A stretch of DNA of 64,000 nt from Streptomyces klenkii (GTDB lineage Bacteria; Actinomycetota; Actinomycetes; Streptomycetales; Streptomycetaceae), in NCBI RefSeq assembly GCF_003626645.1, contig NZ_RBAM01000010.1, positions 218,987 to 282,986 of the forward strand, given 5' to 3'. Under the pieces are notes generated by a model. The model had not been told where the DNA came from, did not search any database, and saw nothing but the letters and a program-made list of their open reading frames with translations. The position numbers were made by a program, and so were the translations under genes. Positions 52,400-62,085 of this stretch are shown here, in pieces (the first letter of the stretch is position 1; every line of letters starts with the position of its first letter).

Positions 52400-53855
52400 C
52401 CCACCGGACGACTCCCGGGCCCGGACGGCGACGCCCGGCCGCGTACCGTGTCTCGCCCCCTTCGCCTGCCACGCGGCACTGCTCTGCGGAGCGCTCGCCA
52501 TCGCCTCCGTCACGGCGGCCGTGCCCGCGGTCGCGGCCGACCTGGAGATGAAGCCAGTCCAGACCCAGTGGTTCGCCGCCGCCTATCAACTCACCTGCGG
52601 CCCTCTGCAACTCGGGGTGAGCCACTTCGCCGATCGGTACGGTGCCCGCCGTATCCTGCTCGTCGCCCTGGTCACCTTCGCCGCGGCAAGCCTGCTGGCG
52701 ACTGCGGCAACCACCACCGCCGTCCTCATCGCCGCCCGACTGGTCCAGGGCGCCGGCGGCGCCGCCCTCTCACCCGTCAGCCTCACCCTGCTGCTCACCC
52801 TGCGCAGGAGAACGGAGAACGAGCCGCATGCCGTCGCGGGGTGGGTCTCCACCGCCGCCGCGGCCGCCTGCCTCGGGCCGGTACTGGGTGGCCTGCTCAC
52901 CAGCCTGCTGGGCTGGCGGGCGACCTTCGGCGCCCTCACCCTTCTCGCGACCGTCAGCGCGGGCTGCGCCCTTCACGCGCTCGGCGGCCCCGGACCCTCA
53001 CCGACATCGCCCCGGCAGGCTGTGGACGTCGTCGGAATCGCCCTGTGCACGGGGGCCGCTGTCGCCGCGCTGATCACGCTGACCGCTCCGACGGTCACCG
53101 CTTCCGCACCGGTACAGGCATCGTCCGGGCTGCTGACCGCGACATTGACCGGCCTTCTCGTCCTCCGGACGCGACGTCACCCCCAGGGTGCTCTGGACGC
53201 CGGGTTGCTGCGGCAGGCGGTCACGCGCCGAGCCCTGCTCGTCCTGCCGGCACTCTTCGGCGCGAACTCCGCCTTCACCTTCCTCACGTACTTCACTCTG
53301 ACCCGCGCATACGGTCTGAGTCCGCTCTCGGCGGCGCTCGTCGCACTGCCCGCCGCGGCCCCCGCCGTCCTCACCGCGCGCCTGGCCGTCAAGCGGACCG
53401 GTGAGCACCGGGACGGCGCACCCCTCATGCGAACCGGGCTCCTGTGCGTCGCGGCCGGCATGCTCATCAGCGGCTCCGGACAGCGGCACCCCATGCCCCT
53501 GTGGTTGGTCAGCGGCGCGTGCGCCTTCGTGGGAAGCGGCCTGGGACTGGCCAACGGCGCCGCCATGACCGTGATCAGCCGCGGCCGCACGCCCCACGGC
53601 ACTGCGCGAGGGGCGGCGACGGCGACGACGTTCGCCATGCTCGGCGGCGCGACGGGGCCGGCGGCGGCAGGAGCCGCACTCGCCCTGGTCGGGCACCCTC
53701 CCCGGACCTGCGGGACATCGGCCTGCGACGCGCTCGGCGCACCACAGGGCACCCCACTCGCCCTTGCTTTACTGGGTTTGCTCACTGTTGCTATGGCCTT
53801 CGCGCTGACGAGCAGACGAGCAGGCGACACGAGCGGACGTGACCGCATCACCTAG
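52359..53855 (+). CDS. MFS drug-efflux transporter
   Basis: A 498-residue major facilitator protein of the DHA2 type (about 14 helices). ADRYGARRILLVALVTFAAA is motif A, and IAARLVQGAGGAALSP is the motif seen after helix 4 in drug-efflux members. The N-terminus (about 30 residues) contains a 15-bp repeat giving VSPGS-VHPGS-VSPGP, so three in-frame GTG codons could start translation. The first overlaps the FAD hydroxylase stop. It probably exports the hydroxylase product or provides self-resistance. Confidence 0.85.
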   Translation: MSPGSVHPGSVSPGPPDDSRARTATPGRVPCLAPFACHAALLCGALAIASVTAAVPAVAADLEMKPVQTQWFAAAYQLTCGPLQLGVSHFADRYGARRILLVALVTFAAASLLATAATTTAVLIAARLVQGAGGAALSPVSLTLLLTLRRRTENEPHAVAGWVSTAAAAACLGPVLGGLLTSLLGWRATFGALTLLATVSAGCALHALGGPGPSPTSPRQAVDVVGIALCTGAAVAALITLTAPTVTASAPVQASSGLLTATLTGLLVLRTRRHPQGALDAGLLRQAVTRRALLVLPALFGANSAFTFLTYFTLTRAYGLSPLSAALVALPAAAPAVLTARLAVKRTGEHRDGAPLMRTGLLCVAAGMLISGSGQRHPMPLWLVSGACAFVGSGLGLANGAAMTVISRGRTPHGTARGAATATTFAMLGGATGPAAAGAALALVGHPPRTCGTSACDALGAPQGTPLALALLGLLTVAMAFALTSRRAGDTSGRDRIT

Positions 53856-53885
53856 TCCGTGCGCCACGGACACCGGCCTCCGCCT

Positions 53886-55001
53886 TCAGAACCTGCCGGA
53901 TCGCTTGGGGAAGTAGTCCTCCAGCACGCCTTCGCGGTGGACGTCGAGCGTGGCGCAGTGCAGTCCGCCGCCGAAGGGGGCCACGTCCCAGAACGGCACG
54001 GGCACGACCTCGAAGCCCAGCCGGTCGAGCTGTTCCATCTGCGCGGTCTCGCTCGCTTCCACGCAGACCGTCCCGGGGGCCAGGACCAGCACGTTCATCG
54101 ACAGCCAGCGGCTGCACGCGGACAGCGGCGGCGGGCTCGTGCGCCCGGGAGCGGCGGCCTGGACGACCTGCCAGTCGTTGGCCCTGAAGTACCGCAGCAG
54201 ATCTTCTTCGGCGGGTCGCTCGGCGCAGTGCAGGGCGAGACCGGGGCGGAGCGGCACCCAGGTGGCGTCGATGTGCATGGGGTGCTCGTTCCCGAACGTC
54301 ACCCCGTGCACGCGGTGCTCCGGCAGGTGCTGCCGGAGCCAGCGGATCCCGGCCGCGTTGGTGGCGAGGGACTGCTGGACGAACAGGTCCCTGCCGCAGC
54401 GGGCGATGTCGGCGGCGTCGAAGAGCGGTTCGGCCTCGGTCAGCACCAGCTCCCCGGCCCTGACGCGGGCAATCCGCTGCTCGTACGGCAGAGCGTCGTA
54501 CTCGTCCCAGAAACCCGGCCGGTACGACGCCTCGGTCAGTCGGGGCTTGGGGGCGGCCTCCCAGCGCATGCCCGGGTCCGCGCGGAACCAGGACTCGATC
54601 AGCGGCCGGTGGGCCAGGTATTCGAACCAGCGGCTGCGAAACGACATCGTCGCCTCCAGCAGCTCATTCCCGATCACCACCAGGACATCGCGGACCGGCA
54701 TGGCACCGAACATGCTCTTCTGCGACCACTCGGGGGTGGCGACCGGCCGGCTGAAATCCAGCGGCCGGGGCCGGTCGACCCGGATGCCGCGCCCTTCGAG
54801 GATGCGGGCGAAGTCGTCCAGCTGCTTGTTGGCGGCCGCCGTCATTCCCTCGGGCAGCGGCCCGTACGTGCCGAGCGGAAAACCGTCTTCCGGCCAGTCC
54901 CGGACGACAGCCGGCTCGGGCGCCTGCACCATGGTGCCGTCCGCCCGGCCGACGACGACGTGCTTCAGCGGATCCCACTCGTTCCAGGAAACGACCTTCA
55001 T
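53886..55001 (-). CDS. Glycine amidinotransferase-like enzyme
   Basis: A 371-residue enzyme beginning MKVVSWNEWDPLKHVVVGRA, the AGAT signature. FDAADIARCGRDLFVQQS carries the catalytic Asp, EHPMHIDATWVPLRPG the His, and GGGLHCATLDVHREG the nucleophile Cys (about 349). It would move the amidino group of arginine to an amine such as glycine, as in creatine and cylindrospermopsin (CyrA) synthesis. ATG 55001 has GGGGGGAGAG upstream. It is divergent from a PfaD-KS-type synthase gene, so the guanidino product might start a polyketide chain, an inference by analogy with CyrA. Confidence 0.88.
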   Translation of the reverse strand: MKVVSWNEWDPLKHVVVGRADGTMVQAPEPAVVRDWPEDGFPLGTYGPLPEGMTAAANKQLDDFARILEGRGIRVDRPRPLDFSRPVATPEWSQKSMFGAMPVRDVLVVIGNELLEATMSFRSRWFEYLAHRPLIESWFRADPGMRWEAAPKPRLTEASYRPGFWDEYDALPYEQRIARVRAGELVLTEAEPLFDAADIARCGRDLFVQQSLATNAAGIRWLRQHLPEHRVHGVTFGNEHPMHIDATWVPLRPGLALHCAERPAEEDLLRYFRANDWQVVQAAAPGRTSPPPLSACSRWLSMNVLVLAPGTVCVEASETAQMEQLDRLGFEVVPVPFWDVAPFGGGLHCATLDVHREGVLEDYFPKRSGRF

Positions 55002-55450
55002 CGTCTCTCCCCCCTGGTGTACGCCTTGTGCAGCCCACTCCTCAAAGGAGGGAAAGCGGTGAGAGCCAGTCTGGCGTTCACCCGGCCGTATCACGAGGGG
55101 GCAGGCCGGGGCTCACGAAGCGGCGCGGGAGCTCAGGCCGGCAGAGGCCGCCGGCGCCACGAATTCCGTGATCAGCACCGGGCCGGCCGTCGCGACGCGA
55201 CCACACTCATGAGAGCACGGGGCAGAAGCTCATTGCAGTGATCGGTCGGAGTCCGAGCGGTCCGGGCGGATTCGCCACCCGCAGGCCTGCTCGTAAGCCA
55301 AGCCTCACGGCCCCGTGCCGCAACCCAGAAGCACGCTCACGCAGGTGTGCCCCCTCATGCGCGCGTGCGCACCCTGCGTGCGCTCTGCCGCAGACGCCTC
55401 ACAGGGGCTGTCATGGAATGCCGGGTCTCCCCTTGCAGAGGAGTGTCTGC
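55002..55450. other. Divergent promoter region of amidinotransferase and PKS-like gene
   Basis: About 450 bp with no supported gene. The right end holds GCAGAGGAG, the ribosome site for GTG 55451, and the left end the amidinotransferase ribosome site. Confidence 0.4.
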
Positions 55451-58400
55451 GTGTCCGATGCGTCCTTCCGCGACGTGCTCATCGGGATCAGCCCCTTCGG
55501 CGAGCCCGACGCCAGACTCGTCGCGGCGTTCACCCGGGCCGGCGGCCTCGGCGTGCTCGACCTCGGTGCGGGGGGCCGGCGGGCCGGGGAGGAGCTGGAA
55601 CAGGTTCGCCGCTGGACCGCGGGCCGGCGGTACGGCGTGCGGGTCACCGCCGGGTGCCGGCTCGCGCCCGCCGATCTCGTCCCGGGGCCTGCCGGGGACG
55701 GGGCCGCACCGCACACGGTGGTGCTCGGCACGGGGGCGGACTGGCCGGTCCGCGAGACGACCGGCGCGTACCGGGTGCTGGTCGAGGTCACTACCGTCGA
55801 GGAAGCCCTGGCCGCCGTACGGGCCGGGGCGCACGGCCTCATCGCGCGGGGCGGTGAGAGCGGCGGCCGGGTCGGCCCGGTCGGCACGTTCGTACTCCTC
55901 CAGCAGGTGCTCGGCGAGCCGGGAGTGACCATCCCCGTATGGGCCTGTGGCGGCATCGGACCGCGGACCGCCGCGGCGGCCGTCGCCGGCGGTGCGGCCG
56001 GAGTCGTCCTGGACAGCCAGCTCGCCCTGCTGGCCGAGTCCGGGCTCGACGGGCGCGCGGCGGCCGAGATCCGCGCCATGGACGGTTCGGAGACCACCGT
56101 CGTCGACGGTCACCGGGAGCTGCTGCGCCGCGATCCACGCGCCGCGCGCCTGCCGGTGGGTCAGGACGGCTTTCTGGCCTCTGTCTTCGCCGACCGCTGG
56201 CAGACCGTGGCCCGGACCGTCCGGGGCCTCACGGAGGCGGTCGAGGACGGCTTGCACGACGGCACGGCCGCCTCGGCACTGCGTCCCGGTTCGGTGTCGG
56301 CCCGGGCGTCGGGCATCCGGCTGCCCGTCGCGCAGGGCCCGATGACCAGGGTGAGCGACCGGCCCGCGTTCGCCGCCGCCGTGGCCGCGGAGGGCGGGCT
56401 CCCTTTCATCGCCCTCGCCCTGGCACCGCCGGACCGGGCGCGCGCCGTGTTGCTCGACACCGCGGCGGCCCTCGCCGGGCGGCCCTGGGGCGTGGGCGTG
56501 CTCGGCTTCGCCCCGGACGAGATCCGGGGCGCCCAGCTCGACGTCATCCGGGAGGTACGCCCGAGCCATGCCGTCATCGCGGGTGGACGGCCCGCCCAGG
56601 CCGCCGCCCTCGAAGAGGCCGGGATCGCCACGTTCCTGCACGTCCCCTCGCCCGGCCTGCTGCGGCAGTTCCTGCGGGCCGGAGCCCGCAGGTTCGTCTT
56701 CGAGGGCGCGGAGTGCGGCGGTCATGTGGGGCCGCGGAACAGCTTCCCGCTGTGGGAGGCGCAGACAGCGGTGCTCGCGGACTTCCTGGACGGGCATGGC
56801 GGCCGGGCCGCCCGGGAAGCAGCCGGTACGCGGGAAGGCCGCATGGAGGTGTTCTTCGCCGGCGGCATCCACGACGAACGGTCCGCCGCCATGGTCGCCG
56901 CCATGGCCGCCCCGTTGATCCGGCGCGGCGTCGCGGTGGGCCTGCTGATGGGGACGGCCTACCTGTTCACAGCAGAGGCCGTCGCCTGCGACGCCGTGCA
57001 GCCGCTCTTCCAGCGGCAGATGCTGGGGGCGCACCGCACGACCCTGCTGGAGACGGCGCCGGGCCACGCCACCCGGTGCCTCACGACCCCCGTCACGGAG
57101 GACTTCGGCGCGCTCAAGGAGCGCCTCCAGGCGCAGGGTGTACCGGCACGGCAGCGCTGGGAGAGCCTCGAGCGGCACAACGTCGGACGGCTGCGGCTCG
57201 CCAGCAGGGGCGTCGAACGCAGTCCCGGCGGAGAACTGGTGCCGGTCGGCGAGGACCGGCAGTTCCACGAGGGCCTGTTCATGGCCGGGGACGTCGCGGC
57301 GCTGCGCTCCGGCGTCACCACCGTCGGAGCGCTGCACCGTGCCGTGACCGAAGGGGCCGCAGACCACTTGGAGCGGCGGGCCGAGGAGTTGCGCCGCCTG
57401 TCCGAGGAGGGATCGTCCGGGGAGGCGTCCGAGGCAGCCGTCTCCCGGCCGCTGGACGTCGCCGTCGTCGGCATGGCCTGCATGTTCCCGGGCGCACCCG
57501 ACATGGCCGCCTTCTGGGCCAACGTGCTCAGCGGCGCCGACGCCGTCACCGAGGTGCCGGCCGACCGCTGGGACCCCGCCCTCCACCACGGCGCGGCCAC
57601 CGTCTCCAAGTGGGGCGGGTTCCTGCCGCGCATCCCCTTCGACCCGCTGCGTTACGGCATTCCGCCCACGTCCCTGGGCAGCACCGAGCCGGTGCAGCTG
57701 CTCGCGTTGGAGGCCGCGCGCCGGGCCCTGGAAGACGCCGGGTACGGCGACGGCGGCCGGGCCGGCAGCGGCAAGGGTGACAGCGGCAGCGGCAGGCCCT
57801 TCGACCGCTCCCGCGCCTCCGTGATCTTCGGCGCCGAGTCCGGAGGCGAGCTGTCCCACGCCTACACCCTGCGCGCGGTCCTGCCCTCCTACTTCGGCAC
57901 GGTCCCGCCCGGCCTGGCGGAACAACTGCCCACGCCCACCGAGGACTCCTTCCCCGGCATCCTGGCCAACGTCGTCTCCGGACGCATCGCCCACCGCCTC
58001 GACCTGGGCGGGGCGAACTACACCGTGGACGCGGCGTGCGCCTCGTCCCTCGCCGCTCTCGACTCCGCGTGCAAGGAACTGGTCACCGGCAGCAGCGACC
58101 TCGTCCTGTGCGGCGGTGCGGACCTGCACAACAGCATCGCCGACTACGCCCTCTTCTCCTCCGTGCAGGCACTCTCGCCGACAGGACGGTGCCGCCCGTT
58201 CGACACCGCTGCCGACGGGACCGTCCTCGGCGAGGGCGTGGCCTGCGTGGTGCTCAAGCGGCTGGCCGACGCCGAACGGGACGGCGACCGCGTCTACGCC
58301 GTGGTCAAGGGGGTGGGCAGCTCCAGCGACGGCAGAGCACGGACCCTGACCGCGCCGTCTGCGCAGGGCCAGCGCGCCGCCCTGGAGCGGGCCTACAGGA

Positions 58401-60163
58401 ACGCCGGCGTCTCACCCGCCGACGTCGGGCTGGTCGAGGCCCACGGTACGGGCACCGTCGTCGGCGACCGCACCGAGATGACCGCCCTCGACGACGTGTT
58501 CACCGCGGCCGGGGCACGGCCGGGGAGCTGTGCCCTCGGATCCGTCAAAGCACAGATCGGGCACACCAAATGCGCCGCGGGCCTGGCCGGTCTCGTCAAG
58601 ACCGCCCTGGCGTTGTACACGGGCGTCACACCGCCGGCAGCGCGGCTGGAGCGGCCCAGCCCCGGCTGGCGGGAGGGAGACAGCCCCTTCGTCTTCCACA
58701 CCCGGGCCCGGCCGTGGGCGGTCCCGGCCGCCGAGCGGATCGCGGGGCTCAGCGCCTTCGGCTTCGGCGGCACCAACTTCCATGCGGTGCTCACCGCCCA
58801 CGCGGCAGGCATGCCCCCGCGGCACGGCCTGGACGCCTGGCCCGCAGAACTCTTCCTCTTCCGCGGCACCGACCTGACCGCCGCCCTCCGCACCGCCGGG
58901 AAGATGCTGGAACTGGTCGAGGCCAACGACGCCGCCGGACGGCCCCGGCACCTCCGCGACCTGGCCCTGACGGCCTCCCGCACGGCCGACGCCGGCCGGG
59001 AACCGGTCCGGGTCGCCCTGGTCGCAGCCGATCTCGGCGACCTCGCGGGCAAGCTGCGCCGGATCCTGGAGACCGGCGACGGACCGGCAGCCGGCGGCGG
59101 CCCCGCGCCGGGCGTCCACATCGCGGAACCGGAACCGAGGGAGGGGACGGACCCCGGCAAGGTCGCCTTCCTCTTCCCGGGCCAGGGCAGTCAGCGCCCC
59201 GGCATGTTCGCGGACCTCTTCATCACCTTCCCGGAGCTCCAGCGCCACCTCAGCCTCGGCCGTGACCACGCCGCCGTCCTCCACCCCCCGGCCGCCTTCG
59301 ACGACGCGCGGCGAGCAGAACGCCGGGCCCGCCTCACCGACACCCGAGCGGCACAACCGGCGCTCGGCATCGTCGGCCTCACCGCGCACACCCTCCTCGA
59401 AACCGCCGGCGTCCGGCCCGACATGGCGGCCGGGCACAGTTACGGGGAACTCGTGGCACTCTGCGCGGCGGGCGTCATGGACGCCCGCACCCTGCTGCAC
59501 CTGAGCGCCGAGCGGGCGAACGCGATCCACGCGGCCGCCGGGGCGCACGCGGACGGGCCGGGCGGCATGGCGGCGGTCGAGGATCGCCGCCGCAACCCCG
59601 CCGGACACGCACCCGCGGCGGCGGCCGGTGCCGGAGGCCGGCGGCGTCCCGCGGCGGCGTCCGGTCCGGTGCCGTCGTCTACACCGCCCCGGGCCGGTGA
59701 CCATGACGCACACACCGGCGCCGCCGGTCGCCGTCATCGGGATGGCCGTGCTGCTGCCCGGCTCCCCCGGTCTGGAGACGTACTGGCGGAACCTGACGGC
59801 CGGCACGGACGCGATCACCGACGTCCCGGCGGAGCGGTGGGACGCCCGCTACTACGACCCGGCCGGTGCCCGCGGGGCCGACCGCATCTACTGCCGGCGG
59901 GGCGGGTTCGTGGACGAGTTCGCCGTGGTGGACGCCGCCCGGTGCGGCATCATGCCCGCCGCCGTGCCCGGCACCGAGCCCGATCAGCTGCTCGCGCTGC
60001 ACGTCGCGGCGGCTGCCGTGGCCGACGCGGGCGGCGAGCAGCGGCTGCCCGACCGGAACCGGGTGGGCGTGGTGCTGGGCCGCGGCAATTACATGGGGGC
60101 CGGGCTCGCCCGTCTCACCCAGCGCGTGGGGTTCGCCCACCAGCTGGTGCACACCCTCCGTGA
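55451..60163 (+). CDS. PUFA-synthase-like PfaD-KS-AT protein, truncated in AT
   Basis: The frame starts at GTG 55451 (AGAGGAG upstream). Residues 1 to about 640 are a PfaD/2-nitropropane-dioxygenase-type enoyl reductase: VTIPVWACGGIGPRTAAA, VAQGPMTRVSDRPAF, FVFEGAECGGHVGPRNSFP and VFFAGGIHDERSAAMVAAMA. A ketosynthase follows (about 665-1115; VVGMACMFPGA, DAACASSLAAL with Cys 863, VEAHGTGTVVGD, GHTKCAAGLAG). An acyltransferase begins (LFPGQGSQRPGM, AGHSYGELVAL, Ser 1330) but homology stops at about residue 1375. Beyond that the frame is aberrant and ends inside the next gene. The native tail seems to lie in another frame ending VVYTAPGR before TGA 59698-59700, so an internal deletion with frameshift removed the AT end, carrier domains and beyond. 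Confidence 0.75.
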   Translation: MSDASFRDVLIGISPFGEPDARLVAAFTRAGGLGVLDLGAGGRRAGEELEQVRRWTAGRRYGVRVTAGCRLAPADLVPGPAGDGAAPHTVVLGTGADWPVRETTGAYRVLVEVTTVEEALAAVRAGAHGLIARGGESGGRVGPVGTFVLLQQVLGEPGVTIPVWACGGIGPRTAAAAVAGGAAGVVLDSQLALLAESGLDGRAAAEIRAMDGSETTVVDGHRELLRRDPRAARLPVGQDGFLASVFADRWQTVARTVRGLTEAVEDGLHDGTAASALRPGSVSARASGIRLPVAQGPMTRVSDRPAFAAAVAAEGGLPFIALALAPPDRARAVLLDTAAALAGRPWGVGVLGFAPDEIRGAQLDVIREVRPSHAVIAGGRPAQAAALEEAGIATFLHVPSPGLLRQFLRAGARRFVFEGAECGGHVGPRNSFPLWEAQTAVLADFLDGHGGRAAREAAGTREGRMEVFFAGGIHDERSAAMVAAMAAPLIRRGVAVGLLMGTAYLFTAEAVACDAVQPLFQRQMLGAHRTTLLETAPGHATRCLTTPVTEDFGALKERLQAQGVPARQRWESLERHNVGRLRLASRGVERSPGGELVPVGEDRQFHEGLFMAGDVAALRSGVTTVGALHRAVTEGAADHLERRAEELRRLSEEGSSGEASEAAVSRPLDVAVVGMACMFPGAPDMAAFWANVLSGADAVTEVPADRWDPALHHGAATVSKWGGFLPRIPFDPLRYGIPPTSLGSTEPVQLLALEAARRALEDAGYGDGGRAGSGKGDSGSGRPFDRSRASVIFGAESGGELSHAYTLRAVLPSYFGTVPPGLAEQLPTPTEDSFPGILANVVSGRIAHRLDLGGANYTVDAACASSLAALDSACKELVTGSSDLVLCGGADLHNSIADYALFSSVQALSPTGRCRPFDTAADGTVLGEGVACVVLKRLADAERDGDRVYAVVKGVGSSSDGRARTLTAPSAQGQRAALERAYRNAGVSPADVGLVEAHGTGTVVGDRTEMTALDDVFTAAGARPGSCALGSVKAQIGHTKCAAGLAGLVKTALALYTGVTPPAARLERPSPGWREGDSPFVFHTRARPWAVPAAERIAGLSAFGFGGTNFHAVLTAHAAGMPPRHGLDAWPAELFLFRGTDLTAALRTAGKMLELVEANDAAGRPRHLRDLALTASRTADAGREPVRVALVAADLGDLAGKLRRILETGDGPAAGGGPAPGVHIAEPEPREGTDPGKVAFLFPGQGSQRPGMFADLFITFPELQRHLSLGRDHAAVLHPPAAFDDARRAERRARLTDTRAAQPALGIVGLTAHTLLETAGVRPDMAAGHSYGELVALCAAGVMDARTLLHLSAERANAIHAAAGAHADGPGGMAAVEDRRRNPAGHAPAAAAGAGGRRRPAAASGPVPSSTPPRAGDHDAHTGAAGRRHRDGRAAARLPRSGDVLAEPDGRHGRDHRRPGGAVGRPLLRPGRCPRGRPHLLPAGRVRGRVRRGGRRPVRHHARRRARHRARSAARAARRGGCRGRRGRRAAAARPEPGGRGAGPRQLHGGRARPSHPARGVRPPAGAHPP

Positions 60164-60562
60164 GCTGCTGCCCGACCTGGAACCGGGTCAGCTGGAGCGC
60201 GTCCGGGCCGCGTTCACCCGCCGGCTGGGCGCCGACAGCCCGGATGCGGCGGCCGGCCTCGTGCCCAACCTCGTCGCGTCACGGACGGCGAGCCGCCTCG
60301 ACCTGCGCGGCCCGGCCTACACCATCGACGCCGCCTGCGCCTCGTCCCTGGTGGCGGTCGACCGGGCGGTCGCCGAGCTCGCCACCGGCCGCTGCGACGT
60401 GATGCTGGCCGGCGGGGTCCACCACTGCCACGACATCACCCTGTGGAGCGTCTTCAGCCAGTTGCGCGCCCTCTCGCCGAGCCAGCGCATCCGCCCCTTC
60501 CACCGGCACGCCGACGGTCTCCTCATCGGCGAGGGGTCGGCCGTCGTGGTCCTCAAGCGCCG
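59697..60562 (+). pseudogene. Second ketosynthase gene, truncated
   Basis: From GTG 59697 (overlapping the putative native upstream stop, GTGA) or ATG 59703: VAVIGMAVLLPGSPGLETYW, VVLGRGNYMGAG, IDAACASSLVAV (Cys 214) and IRPFHRHADGLLIGEGSAV. It breaks off at about 60,560, before the KS histidines. From there the frame continues to 60,890 in unrelated sequence. PUFA-type synthases have a second KS-bearing subunit, which this would have been. It is cut where a TPR regulator tail begins. Confidence 0.75.
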
Positions 60563-61212
60563 CGCTGTCCTACTTCGAGCGCGCTGCCGAGCTGGCGCGG
60601 TCGATCGACAATGCGAACTGCCTGACGTACGCGATCAACGGAAGCGGCGTCATCTGCTTCGAGCGTGGCGACCTCGCGGAGGCCGAGCGTCTTTATGCGG
60701 AGAGTCAGCGGCTCAGCCGGCTCATCGGCTACCAGCCCGGCGAATCGCTGGCGTCGCGGTCGCTGGGCCACGTTCACCGTGCCCGCGGGGACTACGCGTC
60801 GGCCGCCCGGTGCTATGCCCGGGCGGAGAGCCTGAGCCTGAGCGTGGGCGACAGGCTGTCGGCGACACACGCGCGGTGCTGGCTCGGTGACGCGCAGGTC
60901 CGGCTGGGCCGACCGGCGGCAGGGCGCCGGCTGCTGGCGGAATGTCTGCACGTCTACCGGGAATGTGCGAACGAGTGGGGGGAAGCGGCCACTTTACTGA
61001 ACATCGGCAACGCTCAGCTCGCCGCCGGCCGACCGCGCGTCGCTCATCTCCGCGCCACCGCGGCCGCCGCCATCTGGCGACGGCTGAACGCGTTCTACTG
61101 GCTTGCACAGGCCCTTGACCAGGTGGCCGCCGCAGCCGACCTGCTGGGAAACAGCGCCGACGCCACGCGTGCCCGAACCGAGGCGCGACTGGCCCGTACG
61201 CAGCTCACCTGA
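60562..61212 (+). pseudogene. C-terminal TPR part of an AfsR/LuxR-type regulator
   Basis: About 216 codons of tetratricopeptide repeats: LSYFERAAELARSIDNANCL, FERGDLAEAERLYAESQRLS, ARGDYASAARCYARAESLS and AGRRLLAECLHVYRECANEW. That is typical of the C-terminal region of SARP/AfsR- or LAL-type regulators. The DNA-binding and NB-ARC parts are missing: the frame opens directly from the truncated ketosynthase. An ordinary-sized cluster regulator was probably lost in the same deletion. Confidence 0.7.
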
Positions 61213-61287
61213 TGCCGGTGGGTGCGGTCAGCGCATGACGCACCCGCCGGCAGCAGGCAGCATGTCCATTGCCTGGAGGAACCGCTT

Positions 61288-61764
61288 TCACCAGGGATAG
61301 CGGATCGCCGGGGTCAGCTCCGCGCAGTAGGCGTTGGTGGTACCAGGCTTGCTCTTTCCCAAGCACACCCAGATCGACATGTGCTTCAGGTAGCCGTCGA
61401 AACCCCACCCGGTCGCCCCAGGAGTAGCGGTGGTGTCCCTCTTGTACTCGACCTTGAAGTTTTCGCCGCCTTGGTACTTACCCCACAGCCAGACGCTCGC
61501 TGCGACGCCGTCGCCGCGGACCAGGTCCTTGACCGAGCTCGTACCGGTCTGGGTCTCGAAGTAGCCGTCGCCCCGCAGGCACCACGAGGTCTTTGCGTAG
61601 CCCCCCTTCTGACCGTACTGGTTCTTGACGTACGCCTCGGAGCCGTAGCAGACGGGATAGGGGGCAGCAGCCGTCCGGGCAGCCGCTGCGGCCGGTATGG
61701 CCGACCCCGCCATCGTCAGCCCCAGCAGGGCGGTGCCGACAACCAGCTTGCTTGTGACGCTCAT
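61288..61764 (-). CDS. Small secreted protein
   Basis: A 158-residue protein with a signal peptide (VTSKLVVGTALLGLTMAGS, then AIPAAAAA). The mature domain contains three cysteines (YPVCYGSEA, SWCLRGDG, YCAEL) and an aromatic-rich core (WLWGKYQGGENFKVEYKRD). I do not recognise a family. AAGGGAG precedes ATG 61764. Confidence 0.6.
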   Translation of the reverse strand: MSVTSKLVVGTALLGLTMAGSAIPAAAAARTAAAPYPVCYGSEAYVKNQYGQKGGYAKTSWCLRGDGYFETQTGTSSVKDLVRGDGVAASVWLWGKYQGGENFKVEYKRDTTATPGATGWGFDGYLKHMSIWVCLGKSKPGTTNAYCAELTPAIRYPW

Positions 61765-61934
61765 GGGAACTCCCTTCGACGGATCGGCACAGGCTCGCCA
61801 TGGACGATGACCGCGCCGCGGGACAACGATCCGATGCGACCACATGAGGGTCCGCCTCAGCAGCCCTCGCGCTGTACGAGGGTGTTCGAGTCCGTACGTG
61901 GTCACGGAACGTGCGTGGCCGGCGGCGGCCGGGG

Positions 61935-62070
61935 CCCGCATTCGTACGTCCTCGTACGGGACCACCCCTTCAGACAGGGACATTCCAGCTGCTTGGCTGC
62001 GGGGTATCGCCTCTCCGTCGACGGAGTCGTCGGGCCCAACGCCTGGTACTGGCTGATGACCATCAACTGA
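61935..62070 (+). pseudogene. Peptidoglycan-binding domain remnant
   Basis: VRDHPFRQGHSSCLAAGYRL then SVDGVVGPNAWYWLM fits the end of a PG_binding_1 repeat (usual VDGVVGPxTWxxL). It has no start. It directly precedes an intact peptidoglycan-binding gene in the same direction. Confidence 0.45.
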
Positions 62071-62085
62071 GCAGAGGAGAAGGAC

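Noticed and set aside
55355..58129. Minus-strand open frame of about 924 codons
   Set aside because: It is antisense to the PfaD-KS coding region, whose motifs are unmistakable; composition is low-complexity Gly/Arg/Val.
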